Source: CAVONB01 sp963697205
GTDB taxonomy: Bacteria > Pseudomonadota > Alphaproteobacteria > Rhizobiales > Hyphomicrobiaceae
Direction of reading: 5' to 3'
NCBI GenBank assembly: GCA_963697205.1
Contig: CAVONB010000016.1
Location: 217,841 to 281,840 of the forward strand
DNA: 64,000 bases
Of the stretch, positions 8,986 to 17,398 are shown one piece after another; position 1 is the first letter of the stretch, and each line of letters opens with the position of its first letter. Position numbers and translations under genes: made by a program. Below the pieces are notes generated by a model that saw nothing but the letters and a program-made list of their open reading frames with translations, was not told where the DNA came from and did not search any database.

Positions 8986-10620
8986 ATGAGCGATGCTGAG
9001 ACCTACGATTATGTCATCGTCGGAGCGGGCAGCGCCGGCTGTGTGCTGGCCAACCGACTGACCGCGTCCGGGCAGCACCGCGTGCTGCTGATCGAAGCGG
9101 GGCCGCGGGACACCAATCCGTGGATCCACGTCCCACTGGGCTACGGCAAGCACTTCACCAACCCGAAGGTGAACTGGCTCTACCAGACCGCCGACGAGCC
9201 TCATTGCGACAACCGAAACATCATCCAACCTCGCGGCAAGGTGCTCGGTGGATCGAGTTCGATCAACGGCCTGCTCTACGTGCGGGGCCAGCACGCCGAC
9301 TACGACCACTGGCGCCAGCTCGGTAACGTCGGCTGGAGCTTCGACGACATCCTGCCCTACTTCCGCAAAGCGGAGGACCAGACCCGGGCGGACCTCGACG
9401 ACGAGTGGCATGGTACCGGCGGGCCGCTTGCCGTCTCGGACCTGCCCGAGCGCCATCCTCTGTGCGACGCCTACCTCGATGCGGCGGAAGCTTGTGGCTA
9501 CAAGCGCAACGCGGACTTCAACGGCGCCGACCAGGAGGGCTACGGCTACTACCAGCTCACCGCGCGCAACGGGCGGCGCTGCTCGGCCGCCGTCGGCTAC
9601 CTCAATCCGGCCAAGAGCCGGCCCAATCTCTCGATCGTCTCCGACGCGCTGGTAACGCGCATCAACGTGGAGAACCGCCGCGCGACGGGCGTCACCTACG
9701 AGCAGGCCGGTCTGCGCCACACGGTGAAGGCGCGCGCCGAGGTGGTGTTGTCGGCCGGTGCCTTCAACTCGCCGCAGATCCTGCAGCTGTCCGGCATCGG
9801 TCCTGCCGATCTACTCAAGAGGCATGGCATCGATGTGGTGGCGGACGTGCCCGGCGTCGGTGCGAACTACCAGGACCACTACGCCGCGCGCATGGTCTAC
9901 AAGGTCAATCAGCCGTTCACGATCAACGACACCGTCAACAGCTGGACGAAGAGCGTGGCGGCGGGGCTGCAATACGCGCTCCAGCGCCGCGGCGTGCTGA
10001 CGCTTGGCGCATGCCAGGTGGGCGGCTTTGTCAAGACGCGGCCGGACGTGGCGACGCCTGACGCGCAGATGCACATCATGCTGTTCTCCACCGACAAGCT
10101 CGGGACGGTGTTGCACCCCTTCTCCGGCGTCACGGCGCCGATCATCATCTTGCGTCCGGAAAGCCGCGGCACCGTCACGATCGGTTCGTCCGATCCGCGT
10201 GATGCGCCCGTCATTCTCGGCAATTACTTGGCGAGCGAGCGCGACTGCGACGTGATGGTGGAAGCGGCCAAGATCCAGCGCAAAATTCTCGCCCACCCGA
10301 CCGTGGCCCGCTACATCGTCGCCGAGCACGACCCGGGACCCGACTGCCGCACGGACGACGAACTGCTCGCCTTCATCCGCTGCACCGGGGCTACGGTCTA
10401 TCACCCGGTCTCGACCTGCCGCATGGGTGTCGATCCGGGCGCGGTGGTCGACCCGCGCCTCAGGTTCAACGGCATCGCGGGGCTGCGCGTGGTCGACGCC
10501 TCGATCATGCCGGCGCTGGTGTCGGGCAACACGAACGCGCCGACGATCATGGTCGCGGAGAAGGGTGCGGACATGATCCTGGCCGACGCGAAGTCGGGAC
10601 AAGGCGCAGCGGCGGCGTGA
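8986..10620 (+). CDS. GMC-family FAD oxidoreductase (choline/alcohol dehydrogenase type)
   Basis: A 544-aa glucose-methanol-choline oxidoreductase. The FAD-binding Rossmann motif YVIVGAGSAGCVLANRL is at residues 7-23, GMC signature 1 is GKVLGGSSSINGLLYVRG (near 85), signature 2 is GAFNSPQILQLSGIG (near 258), and the catalytic His lies in YHPVSTCRMG. The C-terminal NTNAPTIMVAEKGAD is also typical. Members oxidise choline, aliphatic or polyethylene-glycol alcohols, delivering electrons to oxygen or a quinone. The start at 8986 puts the FAD motif at the normal distance; an earlier in-frame ATG (8890) would add a basic non-homologous leader. No betaine-aldehyde dehydrogenase is adjacent, so an alcohol other than choline is likely. 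Cytosolic, no signal peptide. Confidence 0.9.
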   Translation: MSDAETYDYVIVGAGSAGCVLANRLTASGQHRVLLIEAGPRDTNPWIHVPLGYGKHFTNPKVNWLYQTADEPHCDNRNIIQPRGKVLGGSSSINGLLYVRGQHADYDHWRQLGNVGWSFDDILPYFRKAEDQTRADLDDEWHGTGGPLAVSDLPERHPLCDAYLDAAEACGYKRNADFNGADQEGYGYYQLTARNGRRCSAAVGYLNPAKSRPNLSIVSDALVTRINVENRRATGVTYEQAGLRHTVKARAEVVLSAGAFNSPQILQLSGIGPADLLKRHGIDVVADVPGVGANYQDHYAARMVYKVNQPFTINDTVNSWTKSVAAGLQYALQRRGVLTLGACQVGGFVKTRPDVATPDAQMHIMLFSTDKLGTVLHPFSGVTAPIIILRPESRGTVTIGSSDPRDAPVILGNYLASERDCDVMVEAAKIQRKILAHPTVARYIVAEHDPGPDCRTDDELLAFIRCTGATVYHPVSTCRMGVDPGAVVDPRLRFNGIAGLRVVDASIMPALVSGNTNAPTIMVAEKGADMILADAKSGQGAAAA

Positions 10621-10645
10621 CCGACGTCAGCGGAGCCGGCGGGCG

Positions 10646-11371
10646 TCAGTAGCTGCGCGCGCAACCCATGGCGTCGGCAAGCCCGTTGAAGCTGTCGGTG
10701 ACGACGTCCCAGGCCCGTTCCGCCTTCTTGTCCTTGGTGTGGGCGGATCCATACTCGTCGGGGCGCACGACGAAGGCCGTGCGATAGCCGACCGAGGCGG
10801 CGGCGGCCAGATCGGAGTTGTGCGCGGCGACGAGCATCATCTGCTCGGGCTTCAGGTTGAGTAATTGGGCGTTGCGGGCATAGGCCTCGGGCAACGGCTT
10901 GTAAGCGCGCGCGGTCTCCGCCGACAGGATCACGTCCCAGGGCAGGCCGGCGTTCTTGGCCATGCGGGTCAGGAGCCCGACGTTGCCGTTGGACAGCGTG
11001 CCGACGATGTAGCGACGCTTCAGGCGGTAGAGACCCTCCACGGAATCGGGCCACGGCTGCAGGCGGTGCCAGATCGTGTTCAAGTGCTCGACCTCGTGGG
11101 CCGCCAGACCGCGAATGCCCGCCTGCTCGAGCAGCCGCGTCAGGCTTTCGCGGTGCAGGTCGTCGAGGATCGTCCAGCCGCGCCGGCCACTTCTGACCTC
11201 TTCCAGGGAGGGCTGGTAGAGGCCGCGCCAGTTGTCTGCGAAGGCCATCCAGTCGGTCTCCAAACCGCGACCGCGGCCGAAGGCCGTCAGCTCCCGGACC
11301 AAGCTGCCGCGCCAGTCGACCACGGTGCCGAAGACGTCGAATACCAGTGCCTTCACGTTGTCCTTGCTCAT
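10646..11371 (-). CDS. Haloacid dehalogenase, type II
   Basis: A 241-aa HAD-superfamily protein resembling L-2-haloacid dehalogenases, which hydrolyse 2-haloalkanoic acids to 2-hydroxy acids. The nucleophilic Asp12 lies in LVFDVFGTVVDWR, motif II is TLSNGN, the motif III Lys is in ARAYKPLPEAY, and motif IV is AAHNSDLAAAASVG, where the family usually has AHNYDL. GGTGGAG precedes the ATG at 11371; an upstream reading to 11452 is Arg-rich and lacks homology. It converges on the GMC oxidoreductase, with 25 bp between stops. Related bacterial proteins include phosphatases, so activity on halogenated substrates is inferred. Confidence 0.86.
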   Translation of the reverse strand: MSKDNVKALVFDVFGTVVDWRGSLVRELTAFGRGRGLETDWMAFADNWRGLYQPSLEEVRSGRRGWTILDDLHRESLTRLLEQAGIRGLAAHEVEHLNTIWHRLQPWPDSVEGLYRLKRRYIVGTLSNGNVGLLTRMAKNAGLPWDVILSAETARAYKPLPEAYARNAQLLNLKPEQMMLVAAHNSDLAAAASVGYRTAFVVRPDEYGSAHTKDKKAERAWDVVTDSFNGLADAMGCARSY

Positions 11372-11584
11372 CGCTCCACCCTCGACACGTCGAACCCTCA
11401 TGCGCGCCGGCGGGCCGCGTGGCGGCGCCGGCACCAGGCGCGACCATCCCATAGGTTAATGGTGTTGCTCAGTGCGGGCTGCCGACGCGGTTAACGGCCG
11501 CGCCGGAATCGGGCCCCACCGGTGTGCGATCGCCAACGACGACGACGCCACGGCAGGCCGTCAGCGGCGGCGTCAGTGGCGGCA

Positions 11585-12682
11585 TCATCCGGCATTGGGG
11601 CCGACCTGGCCGCGATGGCGCAAGAGGTGGTCGGCGAGCACGATCGCCATCATCGCCTCGCCCACGGGGACGGCGCGGATGCCGACGCAGGGGTCGTGGC
11701 GACCCTTGGTGATGAGGTCGCGTTCCGCGCCGTGGCGGTCGATCGTCCGGCGCGGCGTCAGGATCGACGACGTCGGCTTGACGGCGAAGCGGCAGACGAC
11801 GGGCTGGCCCGTCGAAATGCCGCCGAGGATGCCGCCGGCATGATTGGACAGGTAGCGCGGCGCGCCGTCGTTGCCCGCGCGGAGTTCGTCGGCGTTGGCC
11901 TCCCCGGTCAGCGCGGCGGCTGCAAAACCATCGCCGATCTCGACCCCCTTCACCGCGTTGATGCTCATCATCGCAGCGGCGAGGTCCTGGTCGAGCTTGC
12001 CGTAGAGCGGTGCGCCGAGCCCGGGCGGGACGCCCTCTGCGACGACCTCGATCACGGCTCCCACGGACGAGCCCGACTTGCGTATGCCATCGAGGTAGGC
12101 TTCCCAGGCAGCTGCGGCCTGGGCGTCCGGGCAGAAGAAGGGGTTGGCGCCGACCGCCGCCCAGTCCCAGCGGGCGCGGTCGATGCGTTCCGAGCCGATC
12201 TGGACGAGGGCGCCGCGGATAGTGACGCCGGCCAGGATGCGGCGCGCCACGGCGCCGGCGGCCACGCGGCTTGCGGTCTCGCGCGCAGAGGAGCGGCCAC
12301 CGCCGCGGTAGTCGCGGATGCCGTACTTCTGCCAGTAGGTGATGTCGGCGTGACCGGGCCGGAAGGCGTCCTTGATCTCGCCGTAGTCCTTGGAACGCTG
12401 GTCGACGTTGCGGATCATCAAGGAGAGCGGCGTTCCCGTCGTGACCTGCCGTCCGGCGTCGTCGGCGAACACGCCGGACAGGATCTCGACGGTGTCGGGC
12501 TCGCGGCGCTGGGTGGTGAAACGGGACTGGCCAGGCCGGCGACGGTCGAGTTCGGCCTGGATGTCGGCGGCCTCAAGGGGCAGGCCCGGCGGGCAGCCGT
12601 CGATCACGCAGCCGATAGCTGGTCCGTGGCTCTCGCCCCACGTGGTCACGCGGAAAAGGTGCCCGATTGTATTGTGCGACAT
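11585..12682 (-). CDS. aroC: Chorismate synthase
   Basis: AroC converts 5-enolpyruvylshikimate 3-phosphate to chorismate with reduced FMN as cofactor, the last shared step of aromatic amino-acid synthesis. The 365-aa product has all three signatures: GESHGPAIGCVIDGCP at the N-terminus (His in GESHG), GGGRSSARETASRVAAGAVA near residue 125, and RFAVKPTSSI near residue 320. The length matches the family. The start at 12682 (MSHNTIGHLF) is standard; an upstream in-frame extension exists but is not homologous. The gene stands alone; the other shikimate genes are not nearby. Confidence 0.96.
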   Translation of the reverse strand: MSHNTIGHLFRVTTWGESHGPAIGCVIDGCPPGLPLEAADIQAELDRRRPGQSRFTTQRREPDTVEILSGVFADDAGRQVTTGTPLSLMIRNVDQRSKDYGEIKDAFRPGHADITYWQKYGIRDYRGGGRSSARETASRVAAGAVARRILAGVTIRGALVQIGSERIDRARWDWAAVGANPFFCPDAQAAAAWEAYLDGIRKSGSSVGAVIEVVAEGVPPGLGAPLYGKLDQDLAAAMMSINAVKGVEIGDGFAAAALTGEANADELRAGNDGAPRYLSNHAGGILGGISTGQPVVCRFAVKPTSSILTPRRTIDRHGAERDLITKGRHDPCVGIRAVPVGEAMMAIVLADHLLRHRGQVGPNAG

Positions 12683-12917
12683 GACCGACCGTCGGTTGGG
12701 GCGGGAACACCTGCCCTGGGAAGTGAACGGCGCCCTTGTAGCGGCACACGCTCGCGATGATGCACTGCAGCGACACTGCGGCCCAAATGCCACCTGCGCT
12801 CAGGGCCCGTCCCTGGTTGCCGGCGGGGGGGTGACAACCCGACCGGTGGTGGATTAAGGACCAAGATTGCGTATCTGCGTGATTCTGTAGTCTTCGCGAA
12901 CAACGAAGGAGACGACA

Positions 12918-12974
12918 TTGCGCAAGAACGATCATCGCTCGCTGAGCGATCACATTCGTTCCGGTTACGATTAG
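12918..12974 (+). CDS. Possible 18-residue leader or micro-protein
   Basis: A TTG start is preceded by GAAGGAGACGACA, close to an ideal ribosome-binding site. The ORF reads MRKNDHRSLSDHIRSGYD and ends in TAG. It is too short for homology by eye. It lies about 260 bp upstream of a strong terminator on the same strand, so it could be a leader peptide, a small protein or part of an sRNA. Low certainty. Confidence 0.3.
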   Translation: MRKNDHRSLSDHIRSGYD

Positions 12975-13235
12975 CAGTGGAGCCTAGAGCCAGCAACATG
13001 GCGACCCTCAGGGTGCGCCGGGCTTGGCTCGACGTGCTTCATTGTGCGTGTTGTGCGCGTCTGCGTGGCGTTCGCATCGCCAAGACCCAACCGATCAAGC
13101 GCCGGCCTGTCACGGCTCAGTTCCGTGAGCGGCGGGCTTCTTCGGCTTCGGCGACACATCTGAAACCGCGCCCACCGCGAGTTGCGGTCTGAGCAACCGA
13201 GGCTCCAGGCGGGCCGCGCATCAACGCGAAAGGAA

Positions 13236-13268
13236 AGAGCCAGAGCTGCCGCTGCTCTGGCTTTTTTC
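13236..13268 (+). terminator. Strong intrinsic terminator
   Basis: AGCCAGAGC (13238-13246) pairs perfectly with GCTCTGGCT (13254-13262) across a 7-nt loop, and six T residues follow. This is a textbook Rho-independent terminator on the plus strand, although no recognised plus-strand gene lies upstream of it. It is 66 bp from the stop of the minus-strand SRAP gene. Confidence 0.8.
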
Positions 13269-13333
13269 GTGCCCGCTGCCAGCGGCAACGGTCTTGGCGC
13301 CCGAAGGGCCGGCCGCCCCCTCCCCGTCTCTCT

Positions 13334-14014
13334 TCAAAAAAGCGTCGTGCGAACGGGCTCCTGCACCTGGGGGCCGTCGTTGCGCCAGTCGTTGAGCTTG
13401 CCACTGACCTCGATCACCTCCAGGGCGCCCGGCGGCGCGGGGGCCAGCATCCGGGTCGCCGTGTCGGCGGGGACTGCGCGCATGTCGAGCCAGGACTCGA
13501 ACAGCTCCGGGGGGACGACGGCGGGCATCCGGTCGTGCAGCACCGCAACGTCCGAGTTGGCGTCCACGGTCAGGATCGCCATGGTCTCGATCTCGCTGCC
13601 GTCGGCGCCCAGCCAATGCTCCCAGATGCCGGCCAAGCCGATCGGGCCGCCGTCGCGGGGACGGATCATGTGGGGCCGCTTGGCGCCGGCCTTTCCGGTC
13701 CACTCGTAGAATGCATCGGCCGGCACGAGGCAACGGCGATGGCGCATGGCGCCGCGGAAGGACGGCTTGTCGGCGGCGGTCTCGCTACGGGCGTTGATGA
13801 GTGTCGACAGCCGGGTGGGATCCTTTGCCCAGGATGGGATCAGCCCCCAGCGGACGAGCGCCAATTCGCGCACGCCAGTCAGGCCCACGCGGACGATGGC
13901 CACGGGCTGGGTCGGCGCGATATTGTAGCGCGGCGGGAAGTCGAGCGGTGTCATAACGCCGAAGTAGGCGCGCACGGCTTCCGGCGGAGACGTCAGACTG
14001 TAACGTGAGCACAT
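13334..14014 (-). CDS. SRAP-family protein (YedK/HMCES type)
   Basis: SRAP proteins form a thiazolidine DNA-protein crosslink with abasic sites in single-stranded DNA, shielding them during repair. The 226-aa product has the invariant catalytic Cys2 (MCSRYSL), the Asn of RYNIAPTQ (near residue 31), the LVRWGLIPSWAKD core, INARSET, the Glu of ADAFYEW and the His of VLHDRMP. The start at 14014 is fixed because Cys2 must follow the initiator Met. It diverges from the NUDIX gene at 14292. No lexA-type operator was recognised in the gap. Function is assigned from strong family conservation. Confidence 0.93.
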   Translation of the reverse strand: MCSRYSLTSPPEAVRAYFGVMTPLDFPPRYNIAPTQPVAIVRVGLTGVRELALVRWGLIPSWAKDPTRLSTLINARSETAADKPSFRGAMRHRRCLVPADAFYEWTGKAGAKRPHMIRPRDGGPIGLAGIWEHWLGADGSEIETMAILTVDANSDVAVLHDRMPAVVPPELFESWLDMRAVPADTATRMLAPAPPGALEVIEVSGKLNDWRNDGPQVQEPVRTTLF

Positions 14015-14176
14015 CGGCCGCCTCGTTGTGCGGGCGCGCGGTGTTGGGGTCGGATTGGTCGTCCCGCCGCGGCGGCCGCAACGCTAGTGTTCCGGTTCCG
14101 ACACTTGCTGCCCATTGTCGAGCGCTCGCGTGCAAGCGTCGAAACCATGAGGAATACTAGCAATTCAACGACACTC

Positions 14177-14252
14177 GTGTAATTTTTGCATCTGGCGCTT
14201 GGCTGCGAGATTAGCGGCGACCGGGGACCAAACGTCAGATGCGCTACGCTAG
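14177..14252 (+). repeat. 76-bp promoter-proximal element, copy B
   Basis: This is the second copy of the element at 8580-8655, here on the plus strand, ending 39 bp before the NUDIX ATG at 14292. It reads GTGTAATTTTTGCATCTG at the left and CGTCAGATGCGCTACGCTAG at the right. The inverted arms GCATCTGGCG and CGTCAGATGC are nearly symmetrical. Confidence 0.6.
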
Positions 14253-14291
14253 CGCGACGGGCCGAGATTGAGAACCGGGGAACGAGCCAGC

Positions 14292-14768
14292 ATGACCGGG
14301 AGCAGCCCGACCGCACCGCCGTTCTGGCCGAAGGCTGCCGCCTCGGCTGCCATCTTCCGCGATGGCGAGGTTCTGATCGTGGAGCGCGGCAAGGGCCCCA
14401 AGCGGGGCATGTGGAGCCTGCCGGGCGGCCATATCGAGCCGGGCGAGACGGCGCGTGCGGCAGCGCTGCGCGAGTTGATGGAGGAGACGGGCGTGAGCGG
14501 CGAACTGGCGCGCCTCGTCGACGTGCACGATGTCATCATCAGGGGCCGGGACGGCGGGCTCATGGCGCATTATGTGCTCAGCGTCTACTGCGGGCACTGG
14601 CGGGCGGGGGAGCCGCGTGCGGGCTCCGACAGCGCAGACGCGCGGTTCGTGGCGCTTGATCGGCTGGGAGAGTACGAATTGACGGACGGGGCGGTGCGTC
14701 TGATCAATGCGGCGGCGGCGTTGCTCGGCTGCGGGACGATGGCGGATGTTGCAGGCGGCGGGACGTGA
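14292..14768 (+). CDS. NUDIX hydrolase
   Basis: A 158-aa NUDIX protein. The full Nudix box GHIEPGETARAAALRELMEE plus TGV spans residues 46-68 and supplies the metal-binding glutamates. The family cleaves nucleoside diphosphates linked to other groups, such as ADP-ribose or oxidised NTPs. GGGGAACGAG lies upstream of the ATG at 14292; a start at 14268 is also possible. It is followed 194 bp later by the TIGR02301-type exported gene, a neighbourhood I associate with Hyphomicrobiales. The 76-bp repeat copy B sits in its promoter region. The substrate is unknown. Confidence 0.88.
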   Translation: MTGSSPTAPPFWPKAAASAAIFRDGEVLIVERGKGPKRGMWSLPGGHIEPGETARAAALRELMEETGVSGELARLVDVHDVIIRGRDGGLMAHYVLSVYCGHWRAGEPRAGSDSADARFVALDRLGEYELTDGAVRLINAAAALLGCGTMADVAGGGT

Positions 14769-14962
14769 GGGGGGAAGGGCTGCTGCGCGGACGGGGCACC
14801 TTGGGGCTTGCCGCGCCGCGGCCCAGAATCCGGTCTAAGGCTGGCGCGTATCGCGTACGGCATCTTGAGAGAATCGGTGCTAGGAAACCTCATTCGCATT
14901 TCGGCACGGCGGGGCAAGCGCCCGCAGACGCCGCCGACGTGCGTCCGCTGCCCGAGTGCCCC

Positions 14963-15436
14963 ATGAGACCGTTTGCCAACCCAGACCAATCGTTGGTGCC
15001 GCCCCTGCTCCCGCCACGCCGGCTCACGGCTTCGGTGGCGCGCCTGCGCGGGTTCATGGCTTTACTGTTTCTGAGCGTGGCAATGGCGGGCGGGGTGCTG
15101 GTCGGCACGCAGCCCGGGCTGGCGCAGGCGCCGGCGGAGACGCGGCCCTACGACGATCGGCTGTTCCGGCTGGCGGAGATCCTAGGCGCCATTCACTATC
15201 TCAGGGAGCTGTGCGGCTCCGATGACGGGCAGCTGTGGCGGCTGCGCATGCAGGACCTGATCGGGGCGGAGGGCACGTCGGCGCTGCGCCGGGCGCGACT
15301 GACGCGCAGCTTCAACCAGGGCTATCGCAGCTACGCGCGCACATACACGCAGTGCACGCCGACGGCAAAGACCGCGATCGGGCGGTTTTTCGCGGAAGCC
15401 ACGCAGCTGACCAGCACGCTGTCGCGGATTCCCTGA
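14963..15436 (+). CDS. TIGR02301-family exported protein
   Basis: The mature part (RPYDDRLFRLAEILGAIHYLRELCG, then LTRSFNQGYRSYARTYTQCT) matches the TIGR02301 family, short periplasmic proteins known from Hyphomicrobiales and of unknown role. Two conserved cysteines (LCGSD and TQCTP) may form a disulfide. The start is uncertain: ATG 14963 gives 157 aa with a long basic lead and a hydrophobic segment (MALLFLSVAMAGGVLVG) ending at GLAQA, while ATG 15056 would give a compact signal peptide. Export is predicted either way. The gene follows a NUDIX gene and precedes a small conserved protein. Confidence 0.75.
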   Translation: MRPFANPDQSLVPPLLPPRRLTASVARLRGFMALLFLSVAMAGGVLVGTQPGLAQAPAETRPYDDRLFRLAEILGAIHYLRELCGSDDGQLWRLRMQDLIGAEGTSALRRARLTRSFNQGYRSYARTYTQCTPTAKTAIGRFFAEATQLTSTLSRIP

Positions 15437-15607
15437 GACGGATACGGACCATCCGTGCTGCCCGTCAAGGCGGCGTTTACTTTGACAAGCGACCGGCCAG
15501 CGGACTGGTGGACGCCATGTTACTGCTGTCAGCCGATTTGGGGGCGGCAGCGGGATCGCTCTGGTGGAGCGATGCGTCATCAGCTGTTTGATCAAAGGTA
15601 GGGATCC

Positions 15608-15865
15608 GTGTCCGTACAAAATGCGTCGGAAGTCGACGGCACGAGCGACGATAGCGTTACGGCGCTAGCACTGATGCTCGATGCCTGGGATGAGGGAACA
15701 GAGATCGGCGTGGCGCCGGAATTGATGGCGTATGCCGCGATCTATACCGCGCTCACCGACCTCGTCTCCCGGTTCGGAGAAGAGGCCGTTGCCGTGCTGG
15801 CCGACGGTCTGGTGCGGCGCGTGCAGAGCGGCGAGTTCACGCTCGCGCAGGGTCGCACGCAGTAG
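15608..15865 (+). CDS. Conserved small hypothetical protein, 85 aa
   Basis: An acidic 85-aa protein starting with GTG at 15608, after an AGG-containing site. The body (ALMLDAWDEGTEIGVAPELM, then ALTDLVSRFGEEAVAVLADG) is all-helical in appearance and resembles small conserved Hyphomicrobiales proteins I have seen, but no function is known to me. It has no signal peptide or membrane segment. It lies 171 bp downstream of the TIGR02301-type gene and converges on the LysE gene. Confidence 0.65.
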   Translation: MSVQNASEVDGTSDDSVTALALMLDAWDEGTEIGVAPELMAYAAIYTALTDLVSRFGEEAVAVLADGLVRRVQSGEFTLAQGRTQ

Positions 15866-15976
15866 ACGGCATCTGATGCGCGACATATCTGGCGATCGGT
15901 TGCAGCGGGCCCGTTCGGCGTCCGGCTGCAATCTTGTGTCCGTGCGGCTCGCGCCCCAGGCGTTCGATCGCGAACG

Positions 15977-16654
15977 CTAGCCGAGCGGCCAATAGGCACG
16001 CGCGACCTTGAGCGCGATCTCGCCGACGAGCAAGCCGCCAAATCCGATCAGCACGATGCCGGCGATACGATTGATCTGGCGCATGCGCCCATCACTCAAC
16101 CGATGGCGGATCTTGCCGATGCCGTGCGACAGCGCGATCCACCAGGCGAGACTGCCGCCCATGGTGGCGGCCACCAGCACCAGCGCATCGATCGTGGTCG
16201 ACACCTCGACAAACGTACTGACGCCTCCAAATATCGCAAACAGCCCCAGGACGGCGCCGGGGTTGGTGATGGTCAGGAAGAAGGTTTGCGGGATGTCCCA
16301 GGCGTAGTCGCGCAAGGAGGTGCGGCCGTCGACGGAGGGGTCGGCCGCCATGATGCGTGGCACGGTGACATAGAGCTTCATGCCGAACGCCGCCAGGGCG
16401 AGGCCGCCGACCACCTGGATGATGTGACGGTAATCCTTGACCGCTCCGGAGATCGCCTTGACGCCGAAAGCGGCGAACAGCGCGATCAGGCCGTCGCCGA
16501 GGACGGCGCCGATGCCGGCGGCAACGCCGCCGAGGAATCCACGCTCAACGGCTCGCTGGATGCACAGCACGTTGACGGGACCGACAGGCGCGGCCACCAG
16601 GATACCGATCAGGATGCCGACCGGGATGACGAGCGGGTTGGGCAGCAGGGTCAC
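15977..16654 (-). CDS. LysE-family amino-acid/metabolite exporter
   Basis: A 225-aa inner-membrane protein of the LysE/RhtB family, with about six hydrophobic spans. The hallmark N-terminal region GILIGILVAAPVGPVNVLC and the family motif TFFLTITNPGAVLGLFAIFGG are present. Members export basic amino acids, threonine, homoserine or related compounds. The GTG start at 16654 (VTLLPNPLVIPVG) is preferred because GAGGGG lies upstream and the longer reading to 16711 adds only a charged leader. The substrate cannot be assigned. Confidence 0.87.
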   Translation of the reverse strand: MTLLPNPLVIPVGILIGILVAAPVGPVNVLCIQRAVERGFLGGVAAGIGAVLGDGLIALFAAFGVKAISGAVKDYRHIIQVVGGLALAAFGMKLYVTVPRIMAADPSVDGRTSLRDYAWDIPQTFFLTITNPGAVLGLFAIFGGVSTFVEVSTTIDALVLVAATMGGSLAWWIALSHGIGKIRHRLSDGRMRQINRIAGIVLIGFGGLLVGEIALKVARAYWPLG

Positions 16655-16770
16655 GGGGCCGTCACCCCTCCCCTGCCGCTGAGGCCCGCATGTGCGGGTC
16701 GATCTGGACACCGTCGCGCCCCATCGGCTCGTATGCTCGGCGGATCACTGCGCAACGATGAGGCTCCTAG

Positions 16771-17361
16771 ATGTTCCCGATGCGATGGCGCGACGTGCTT
16801 GTGCTCCTAGTGCTACTTGGCTCATCGGCCGTTGTCCATTGGGCGGATGGCCCACATGGCGCGCGCGCGGCCGGGCCGGGAGAGACCAAGGGCACGATCG
16901 TGCCGGCACATGCCGCGCTGCCGGCGGCGGTAGCACAGATGCGCGATGCGCTGATTGCTGCCGCGCAGTCCGGCGACATTACCGAGTTGCAGATCGTGCT
17001 CGACTGGAACGAGCTGAAGCCCGACGTGGCCGAGACCAAGCCCGACGACATCGTCGCATTCTGGAAGGACCTGTCGGGAGATGGCGAAGGCCGCGAGATC
17101 CTCGCCGCGCTCTTGAACGTCATCGAAGGACCGCCGGCGATCGTGCGGGGCGGGCGCGACGCGGAGAACAACCAGCTCTTCGTGTGGCCGCGCTTTGCGC
17201 AGACGCCGCCTGAGAGCTGGAGCCCGGCCGACATCGTCGGCGTGCTCCGTCTGGCCAGCGCGCAAAAGCTCGCCCAGATGCAGGCGCGCAAACGCTATCT
17301 GGGCTGGCGGCTGGCGATCGGCGCGGACGGCACGTGGCATTCCTTCCGGGTCGCGGAGTGA
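16771..17361 (+). CDS. Conserved exported protein, Hyphomicrobiales type
   Basis: A 196-aa protein with an N-terminal signal segment (DVLVLLVLLGSSAVV) ending near GARAAGPG. The body contains conserved stretches (LDWNELKPDVAETKPDDIVA, SGDGEGREILAALLNVIEG, LFVWPRFA, then YLGWRLAIGADGTWHSFRVA) that I recognise from exported proteins of unknown function in Hyphomicrobiales. It is probably periplasmic. It converges on phaC with 37 bp between stops. No enzymatic motif is evident. Confidence 0.72.
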   Translation: MFPMRWRDVLVLLVLLGSSAVVHWADGPHGARAAGPGETKGTIVPAHAALPAAVAQMRDALIAAAQSGDITELQIVLDWNELKPDVAETKPDDIVAFWKDLSGDGEGREILAALLNVIEGPPAIVRGGRDAENNQLFVWPRFAQTPPESWSPADIVGVLRLASAQKLAQMQARKRYLGWRLAIGADGTWHSFRVAE

Positions 17362-17398
17362 GGACAGGGCCCGCGCTGCGATAGACGCGCAGCCGCTC

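Larger units (their letters stand above)
12683..13333. other. 650-bp intergenic stretch with a mini-ORF and terminator
   Basis: Between the divergently placed aroC start and the SRAP gene stop there is no convincing long gene. The stretch has a plus-strand 18-codon ORF with a strong ribosome-binding site at 12918 and a strong plus-strand intrinsic terminator at 13238-13267. Together these suggest a short transcript of about 350 nt, coding or non-coding. Confidence 0.5.

Noticed and set aside
12977..13192. 71-codon plus-strand frame between aroC and SRAP
   Set aside because: No ribosome-binding site, and Arg/Ala/Ser-biased composition; kept only as part of a possible non-coding transcript.
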